A stretch of 64,000 bases of DNA from Diabrotica undecimpunctata. Lineage: Eukaryota; Arthropoda; Insecta; Coleoptera; Chrysomelidae. How positions within the stretch are numbered: the first letter of the stretch is position 1; every line of letters begins with the position of its first letter. A program made the translations under genes and the position numbers. The notes beneath the pieces are model-generated. The model did not search any database. It saw nothing but the letters and a program-made list of their open reading frames with translations, and was not told the origin of the DNA. The stretch covers positions 69,232,141 through 69,296,140 of the forward strand of contig NC_092809.1 of the NCBI RefSeq assembly GCF_040954645.1, read 5' to 3'. Below, one piece after another: positions 56,780 to 64,000 of this stretch.

Positions 56780-57300
56780 CAGGGTGAGTTTTTAATGCGA
56801 TATCTGTCGATAATTTCATTATGGTATAAAATATTAAATAAGACTTAATGTAGCCAATTATATTCTCCATACTAAGCAAATATGTGAAATTCTACAGGGT
56901 GATTATTACCTACGTGGTATAGCAAACAAACAATGTTTTAAATGGGACACCCTACATAATTTTTCAAATTTGTATTCTTCTCATAATTCTTGTTCTTAAA
57001 GTATTGGGTTCTGCATTACTATACAGAGTATTTAACAAGTTATGACCATTTTTATTTCGAAATCCCTATGAAATCAACACCATGTATATAGAGAAGTAAT
57101 GCATAAACAATTATTTATTTTATATAATAAAGTAAGCAATGTATTTTAGTTTTTAAATTTAGTTTAACTAATATCATTGACAAAAATTTATATACAGGGT
57201 GAACTACAAAACAAAGCTACGATTTTCTCAATTTTTTAATCGATCACCCTATATTTTATTTTTTAGAAATATTGTATTTATGACACTCGTTCATTTTTAT
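56780..57300. repeat. Long terminal inverted repeat, left arm
   Basis: Matches the reverse complement of 63360-63881 with roughly 75-85% identity by eye. Further inverted matching (AGTAGAAATAAGTATTGAGT, 57309 onwards) pairs with about 62866-62905, so the right arm has been split. Confidence 0.85.
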
Positions 57301-57404
57301 AGTAGAAGTAGAAATAAGTATTGAGTATTGAGTGATAATATGACAAAATTATTTTTATTCAATAAGTAGCTAACAAAAAATATAAACAAAACAATATGCT
57401 ATGC

Positions 57405-58891
57405 TAGGCTTACCATACGTCCCGGTTTAACCGGGATTGTTTCGGTTTTAGACATCGGTCCAGGAGTCCCGGCCGTTTGTCATTTTGTCCCGGTTTGACA
57501 AAACTGTCGTAATTTTGAATTTTTGTTAAGTGATTTCACACAAATGATTTTTTTCCTCCTGGATTCATATTTACTGATAATAAATAATGCATTATCATTT
57601 ACTGCTATTGCATTTGGTGGCAAAAATTGTAATACAAATTTTGGAGGTGTGCATAGAAAAGGACAAAATAATGTTTACAGAAGACTTGAACAAGAACTCG
57701 GTGTAGATATTGTAGGAATTGGATGTGGCGCACATATTGTACACAATGCTTTTCAAAATGCTGTGGATGGTTTACCTATTGAAATTGAAGTACTAGTTGT
57801 CAAAATATATAAACATTTTCATATGTACACAGTTCGAGTAACTCAGTTGAAGGAATTCTGCGAATGTGTAGATGTAGAATATAAAAACCTAATCCAACAT
57901 GGAAGTACCAGATTTCTTTCTCTTCTGCCGGCAATTGATAAAATTCTAAATATATTCGAAGGACTAAAAGCATATTTGCTTTCCCAAGATATCTGTCCAC
58001 GTGCAATGCGAGATTTTTTTGAAAGTGAAACGGGTGGGTTATATTTTTGGTTTGTGCATGAACAACTAAACAATTTTAACAAGACTGTACTTATGGAAAA
58101 AAGTGAAGCAAGTGCGACTTACATTATTTTGGAATTAAGAACATTGAAATCTAATCTTCAAGAACGCATGGACAGCAATTTTGTACCACAAAGAGCAAAA
58201 CAATTATTATTAAAGAATCCTGGTAGTAGCCAGGATATTCATAAATTTCAAACAGAAGTAACTGATTTTTACCGACGATGCATTTCATACATTGAATTGT
58301 GTGAAGACAGTTTCGGAGGAGCCAACATTTTCGAATGGATTGAACTGAATCACGTATTGAAATGGAACAAAATCGAAGAATCTGCTGAAATTATAAACAA
58401 AATACACGGTTCGGACGATCGACAAAATATTAATACCTTTTTGACGAGCTGTCATTTACAAAAGTTTTTATAGCATCAAAGAATGATGAATGGAATTCCA
58501 CGACGATACAAATTGATTATGTTGACAAATGGGTTTTACTGTTTAAACATTTTCATCACATCGATACATCCAACCTGGTAAAAATGATGCAATATATTTT
58601 ATGCTTACCAGGCACCTTTGCTCCTTTAGAGCGTGGCTTCTCGATGATGACACAAATTTGGTCGGACGATAGAAGCCGTATGTTGGAGTATACCGTACAA
58701 GCATTCCTATACTGTAAATTAAAATTTAATATGACATGTAACGATTTTTACGAAAAAATAGTATGAATAGTACAAAAAATAGGTATTTTATTAATAAAAA
58801 TTTTTGGCAGCAGCTTAATCGTTTTTTTTATACTTTACCCTATCCACCATTTACTGTCGAGGTTAAGAGTTTTTTAATTATGGTAAGCCTA
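57405..58891 (+). mobile_element. hAT element in the left arm
   Basis: A 13-bp perfect inverted repeat TAGGCTTACCATA/TATGGTAAGCCTA bounds the element. Flanking GCTATGC (left) and GCTATGG (right) look like a diverged target duplication. GTCCCGG motifs recur three times near the left end (57420-57500). It is about 1.5 kb long and lacks the N-terminal part of the transposase. Confidence 0.85.
57595..58766 (+). pseudogene. hAT transposase, catalytic and dimerisation parts
   Basis: The frame to 58473 carries AIAFGGKNCNTNFGGVHRKG, VDIVGIGCGAHIVHNAFQNA (the conserved CAAH variant), VYKHF-like turns, TRFLSLLPAIDKILNIFEGL and ALRDFF-type segments. After a shift, 58520-58766 gives YVDKWVLLFKHFHH, then LCLPGTFAPLERGFSMMTQI and WSDDRSRM, the hAT dimerisation region. 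The N-terminal BED finger is absent. One frameshift near 58473 separates the two parts; otherwise the frame is long and little decayed. Confidence 0.9.
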
Positions 58892-59319
58892 GCTATGGCT
58901 GTATCAATACTTGTGATATTATGGAAATATCATATTTTCCTTAATGCATTACAAGACCCCTAAAATTCCTACAAGATAATATGTTTTGTATAATAATATA
59001 ACAAAATTATTTTTATTCAATAAGTAACTCACATAAAACAGGAATGAAAACAATATAAAATTGATATAACAAATTTTAGATTGGTATAGCAACAGGATTC
59101 TAAGCCAGGATTTTTTCCATCACTGCAGATAGTGACGCGCTGTTATTAATAAATAAAAGACCATTTGTGTCAGTTACAAAGATAAAATAGAAGGCTTTGA
59201 AAAAATCACAGTTTATTATAACCTTTTTAATCGGTATTTATTGTTAAAAATCGGTGTGGCTTGTCTTTATTGTTAAAAATAAATTTTTCTGCTGAAGAGT
59301 TAACAGATATGATCTAAGT

Positions 59320-60290
59320 ATTAGGAGAAAGTTCGAGAAATTGCTAACTTACATCCAGAATATATCACGGGCGATATCCTGAACAGAGGAAGCCAAAAGC
59401 TTTTGAAAAATTAATGGATGTTTTCTTCACACTGGGTCAGTTGTATTATGAAAAAAATGAGAGAACCAAAACTGTTCTAAGTGAAGGAAAGGAATATGGT
59501 GTACTGATGCTACTACTGAAGATTCCGACGTCAGCACTCGTGAAACTTCATACCAAAATGACATTAGTCAAACTTCAGCGACAAAAATTCTTCGTAAACA
59601 TAAAGTGCATCCCTAAAAGTTAACTTAACTTAAATCGCATACAGTTACATCAAGAATTGACAGTAGATGAGTATCAACACAGATTAGCTTTTTGTCAATG
59701 GTTTCAGCAGCAAGTGCAAAGAGACCGATTTTTTTTGATTGTGTGCTTTTTAAAGATGAGACTACATTTCACAAAAACGGAACGGTAAATCGGCATAATT
59801 TTTATTACTGTGCATCAAACAATAATTAGTATTTTGTTAACACACATAGTCAAACTAGGTGATCTATAAATATTTGGGGTAGTATTGTTGGCGATTATGT
59901 GATTGGCTCACATTTTTTGATGGTCCTGTGAATGGTGCCATATATCTGGATTTTCTAAATAATCATTTGCCAATACTACTGCAAAATGTACCGGTTATTA
60001 TTAGACAACGATTGTGGTTTTTACAAGACGGTGCTCCAGTTTACCACACCGCTCCTATTCACAATCATCTAAATAATAACTTTCATAAGAGGTGGATAGG
60101 CAGAGGAGAACCAACTGTTTGGCCACCTCGATCACCGAAATTATCAAAATTGATATTTTCATGTGGGGCTATATAAAAGACCTTGTAAACCAGATGCTTC
60201 CAACGACGCCAGATGATCTGAAAAATAGAATAAGAGAAGCTTTTAATAAAATTGACTTAAAATGTTAAGAAATGTGGCTCGGTCATTTAA
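59320..60290 (+). pseudogene. Mariner-type transposase of the long-TIR element
   Basis: Fragments over three frames: KLMDVFFTLGQLYYEKNERT (N-terminal helix-turn-helix part), the SATKILRKHKVHP block, YQHRLAFCQWFQQQVQRDRF, CVLFKDETTFHKNGTVNRHN (first catalytic Asp), the INIWGSIVGDYVIGSHF region, and WFLQDGAPVYHTAPIHNHLN (second Asp). The third block reads PPRSPKLSKLIFSCGAI, where the catalytic Asp is replaced. Multiple stops and the lost Asp make it inactive. It resembles the copy at 2793-3777 only at superfamily level. Confidence 0.85.
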
Positions 60291-60438
60291 ATTACAAACA
60301 TAGACGTTGAAGGTGGAAATTTTGAACATTTACTTTAGACTTATTTCGTTAATATCACATTAATTGTTACATGTATTACATATTATTATGGTTTATATTT
60401 TTTGTTAGTTACTAATTGTATAAAAATAATTTTATTAT

Positions 60439-60446
60439 ATTATCAC
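60439..60446. repeat. 8-bp target duplication, left copy
   Basis: ATTATCAC, identical to 62864-62871; the 8-bp length is expected for hAT. Confidence 0.9.
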
Positions 60447-62863
60447 TAGACTTGGCCAAATATGCAAATAAAAAAGTATGAAATATGCGCATAAATATGC
60501 AGTATTTTATGCAAAATATGCATATTTATCTAGAAAATATGCATGTAATGAAAAATATTTACAATATTTTTCTATTTACAAAAATACTTACAATATTATA
60601 AATACATAACATATAGAACTATTTTAATATAGAAATAAATATTTTTACCACTTCAGAAAGTACCTGGTAACAACTATTTTTCTCCATGGTTACTTTAAAT
60701 TATTAAAAAATTTCCTTTCCAGTAGTACCTTTATCATTTGACACAATGACTCAAATTCTTTTATTAAAACTGTACTCTCTAACAATGATAATTTGGAGGA
60801 TTCTAATTGAGTTATAGTTTTCTGGACAAAACTGTAATTTGATTTAATGAATGACAGTTGCTGTTGGAGGATGTTATTTTGGAGCTTGGTTGCTTAGCTT
60901 CCGTTACTATCATCCGTTAAAAGGTGAATTATTATTTTTTTTAAATCGACAAAATGATCAGCCTAGAGATTAGTTGCTTCCAACCATGTTCCCCAACGTG
61001 CTAAAATGGGTTGCGGTGGCAGTGGAACAGCAGGAAGCGTATCTTTGTAACATTGTATTCTTACAGGTAATTTCAGGAATACCTTTTTGACGCTCGCTAT
61101 TAAACTGTTAACTAGTGAAAATTTTTTTCTTACTCCCTCCGCAACTATGTTTATTCCATGAACCAAACTGACCTGTATTAAGTTTGGATAAAATATTTTC
61201 AAATTTTGTCCTGCTTTCACCATATGGTGCGGCATTAGATAAAATAAGCAATAATTTATTAGATTTATTTATTTTTAGCAATATTTATTGTTAGAGGGTC
61301 TTTTCCAATTGCTTACAGGAAATTAAATACAATTTTGGAAAGGTTTCATGGCTAAGTACACCAATCAATAAGTGCACAATGTATCTTCCTAACCAGTCAG
61401 TGGTCTCGTCCCCACATATGTAAAAGTAATTATTACCCATTTCGGCTTTTATGTTGTGGATAACAGAGGAGTATAACAAATTGACATTATTTCTCTTTAA
61501 AGTTCGTTCACTGGGAATGTTTTGTTTGCAATATTTTTTTAAAAAAGAATTAAAGTTTTTATTGGATAATTTTGAAAGCTGTATATTAGAAGACACTAAG
61601 GCACGACACTAATTTTCGTTAAAAGTTTATTGTTTGGTTTGTTTTTTGGAACTTGACTGAAAGCACTTGGACACTGAAGGTTGATATTTTTCACCGGACG
61701 TGATTTTTACTTTTTTGCTAAATGTTTCGCGGTTCTGACATGCTGATCTATTTGAAATTTTTTTTCAGATGAAATCTAAAAAAGAATATGAATATTCTAT
61801 AGCTGTATCCATTTTTAAAATCTAAGATTGTAGAAATAAACTAAAAATGAACCGTTTTTAAATTTGAATTGGTTTTTGATTGATTTGAATTTTGAATTTG
61901 ATTAAATTAAATAAAAATCGGTGTAGTAATCTTGAAAATGTCGAGAACTGTTTGTGCAAGAAGGAAGAACCCCCAAATATTTTCAAGAGGCTCTTGGTCT
62001 TTTCTGTTTACATTTAAAGAAAAAATACTGTGAGCATAAATTATAAGCACTTAATTAATTAAGTCCAATATATGATGTTTTTAGCAAAATTAAAGCAAAC
62101 TATGCTATTGTTAGAAAAAAAAATGTTAGCTACCTTTCAGTAGACTTTTGAATGATTTGAATTTTAAACAGGTATCCTATTTTTTATCGCAAGGAGTTTA
62201 AGAAATGCTTGAAAAAAGAAAAAATACATCGATTTATTGCGAACTAGTCTTGTGTCTGTACTTTTCTTAAACATAATCTCCAATTTTAAAATCTTTGTTT
62301 GTATCACCGTGTAAATTTTTAAAATAGAATATAAAATAATACGTATGTACTTACGGTTTTGCCACAACATGACAAATAAACTTTATCCATATCCATAGAT
62401 AGCTCTTTGTAAGGTTTTATCCAAGTTAAAACATTGCTTATTTTCGGCATTTTCAAAGCACAATTTTGATTCAAAATTAGAAATACACGTTGTCTACGCC
62501 TCCAATTTTACACTAAAAGTGCAACCAATTGAAACTGACAGTCAAAATAAAATTTTTTACATAGAGACATAAACTGGCAAACACAAACCCTTAATTCCAG
62601 GACAAAACGTGATAAAACTATAAGTCGCTGTCTTTTGTTAGTTACTATACAAAGAATTTGAATATCAAGTGAATATAAAACAAAATTAAATATTGACATT
62701 TTCATGCTATCTGTAAGTTTGAATATAAACATATATAGTTAACACCAAATTTTCAAATTATATGCACTTTATGCTCACTTTTATAAAAATATGCAAAATT
62801 TTACATTTTTGTATTTTTTATGCATTATATGCAAAATACAATTTGCATATGTGCCTAAGTCTT
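60447..62863 (-). mobile_element. hAT element in the right arm
   Basis: A perfect 8-bp target duplication flanks short inverted ends (TAGACTTGGCC and, reversed, AAGACTTAGGC), and both ends carry clusters of ATATGCAAAT/ATGCATA motifs. The transposase is on the minus strand. The element is about 2.4 kb, a normal length for hAT. Confidence 0.92.
60963..62449 (-). pseudogene. hAT transposase with BED exon, broken
   Basis: Minus strand: a first exon at about 62449-62358 starts MPKISNVLTWIKPYKEL and has VYLSCCGKT, the beginning of a BED-like finger, ending at GTAAGTAC, a splice donor. The second part (61596-61291) has SSNIQLSKLSNKNFNSFLKK, then IPSERTLKRNNVNLLY, YFYICGDETTDWLGRYIVHL and LISCKQLEKT. 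The third (61235-60963) has PHHMVKAGQNLKIFYPNLIQ, VSLVHGINIVAEGVR, NSLIASVKKVFLKLP and PLPPQPILARWGTWLEA. The dimerisation end is missing, and the frames are separated by stops or shifts. Same family as the 49-55.9 kb hAT. Confidence 0.88.
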
Positions 62864-62871
62864 ATTATCAC
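62864..62871. repeat. 8-bp target duplication, right copy
   Basis: ATTATCAC, identical to 60439-60446. Confidence 0.9.
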
Positions 62872-63359
62872 TTAATACTCAATATTTATTTCTACTTTCA
62901 AAAATTCAAAATATCTCGAATAATAATCAGTTTAGGTATACGGAATGCTATACAAAAATGAAATAGTATACTCGGTTCGCTATTCCCAGTCCGAACTGTC
63001 TAGTGAATTTAGTAATTATTTTTCTGCGAAGTTAGTTACTTTTTGACAGACTAAAAGTGGCTGGAAATTACCATACAACCAAGCACACGTACTCATACCC
63101 AATATTAATAGTAAACAAACTAAATAGTAAATAAAATAGAACTTTGCGAATTACCCACAAAAAATATTTATTTATCTGCACCATATAATAAATAGTTATG
63201 TTAAATTATAACAACTAAAATATATTTTTTAAATATATACTACCCAAAATTTGATGAGTTTAGTATACACTTCCACTATTTTGAATAATTCTTCTTTTTT
63301 TAAAGAAAGAAGTCTGCAATAGTAGGATACTTGAGCTATTAATACTAAGAAGTAGGAAT

Positions 63360-63881
63360 TGTTGTGTTGTAGGTTTCCGACAATGAATCTGTCAAAATAT
63401 GCCCAAGCTAAGCGAATGGAGTATATCATCAATACATTATTTATAAAAAATAAAATGTAGCGTGATCTATTTAAAAAAATTGACAAAATCGTAATTTTGT
63501 TTTGTAGTTTATTCTGTATACAAATTTTAGTCAATGACTTCAATTAAACCTAATTTTAAAATTACAGTATATTATTTACCTTAATATATTAAATAAATAA
63601 TTGTTTATGCATTACTTCTTTACATACATGGTGTTGATTTCATACGGATTTCGAAATAAAAATGGGCATAACTTGTTAAATACTCTGTATAGTAATGCAA
63701 AACCTAATGCTATAAGAATAAGAATTATGAGAAAATACAAATTTGAAAAAAGTATATACAGTGTCGCATTTAAAAAAGAGTATGAAGAATATAATTGCCT
63801 ACATTTTTTCTAAATAAGTTTTTTGGATATCTTGTACTATAATGGAATTATCAACCGATGTCGCACTATAAACTCACCCTG
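63360..63881. repeat. Long terminal inverted repeat, right arm
   Basis: Reverse complement of 56780-57300. It ends ACTCACCCTG before the TA target. Confidence 0.85.
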
Positions 63882-64000
63882 TATATGCAAGGATAGTGCA
63901 ATAATATACATGGTAGAACCTCTAAAACAATAATTATAATATTAAAAAGTATTTAGTGCTTATTTAAATATTTGTCTTATTATTCGTAAAATTTTTAACA

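Larger units (their letters stand above)
57332..59060 (+). repeat. Direct repeat of about 60 bp flanking the left hAT
   Basis: The block AAAATTATTTTTATTCAATA... occurs at 57346 and again at 59006, with similar flanks (ATAAGTAGCTAAC/ATAAGTAACTCAC). The second copy lies about 100 bp beyond the hAT right end. It suggests a local duplication or two tandem mariner left arms. Confidence 0.75.
56780..63881. mobile_element. Long-TIR mariner-like element with two hAT insertions
   Basis: TA|CAGGGTGAGTTT at the left (TA at 56778-56779) mirrors the right end ...AAACTCACCCTG|TA (TA at 63882-63883). Inverted similarity continues for about 520 bp on each side, with a matching set of landmarks such as GAAATCCNTATGAAATCAACAC and AAGAAGTAATGCATAAACAA-type blocks. 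The interior holds a decayed mariner-type transposase (59320-60290). Two hAT elements (57405-58891 and 60447-62863) and an unexplained extra segment of about 450 bp (62910-63350) account for much of the 7.1 kb. Confidence 0.85.

Overview
This window looks like AT-rich, repeat-dominated eukaryotic DNA from an insect, probably one with a large, transposon-swollen genome. A leaf-beetle-like genome would fit, but that is only an inference. The evidence is long (TA)n and (CA)n microsatellites, exon/donor-splice structures, TATA-driven retroelement termini, and remnants of transposon families typical of insects: Penelope-like elements, RTE-type and jockey/CR1/I-type LINEs, Tigger/pogo, Tc1/mariner, hAT, piggyBac, PIF/Harbinger and Helitron. 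No host protein-coding gene, tRNA or rRNA was recognised. Almost every longer reading frame is a piece of a mobile element, and almost all carry stops or frameshifts.

Layout. 0-7.8 kb: five near-identical 398-bp satellite units, each containing a well-formed type-I hammerhead ribozyme; a broken mariner-type transposase; a possible envelope-like retroelement remnant; and a Penelope RT fragment ending in (TA)n. 7.8-15.4 kb: a 2.3-kb terminal-inverted-repeat element with an unfamiliar transposase-like protein, directly followed by a Tigger element (TA target duplication) that was invaded by a 2.3-kb RTE-type LINE and probably by a Penelope fragment. 15.4-27.7 kb: LINE fragments in both orientations, a piggyBac remnant, a Tc1/mariner-superfamily remnant, a Penelope 3' part (GIY-YIG domain, TATA box and hammerhead ribozyme) and a Harbinger remnant. 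27.7-32.5 kb: a Helitron (5' TC, 3' hairpin plus CTAG) carrying inside it a nearly intact 3.1-kb LINE with a 10-bp target duplication. 32.5-41 kb: large (TA)n blocks, a 122-bp tandem repeat, a 1.5-kb diverged inverted repeat, a second hammerhead-like motif and LINE tails. 41-49 kb: a decayed pogo transposase with a C-terminal PHD finger, a (CA)n block, an RNase H remnant and an old piggyBac. 49.0-55.9 kb: a three-level nest, Harbinger inside piggyBac inside hAT. 56.8-63.9 kb: a 7.1-kb mariner-like element with about 520-bp terminal inverted repeats that took up two different hAT elements.

How it fits together. The window is a stratified record of insertions. Target duplications and inverted repeats allow relative dating: Harbinger is younger than piggyBac, which is younger than hAT; LINE is younger than Helitron; RTE is younger than Tigger; both hATs are younger than the long-TIR mariner. 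The strongest unusual signal is the self-cleaving-ribozyme satellite at 588-2599, backed by a second, independent minimal hammerhead in the Penelope terminus at 24.9 kb.
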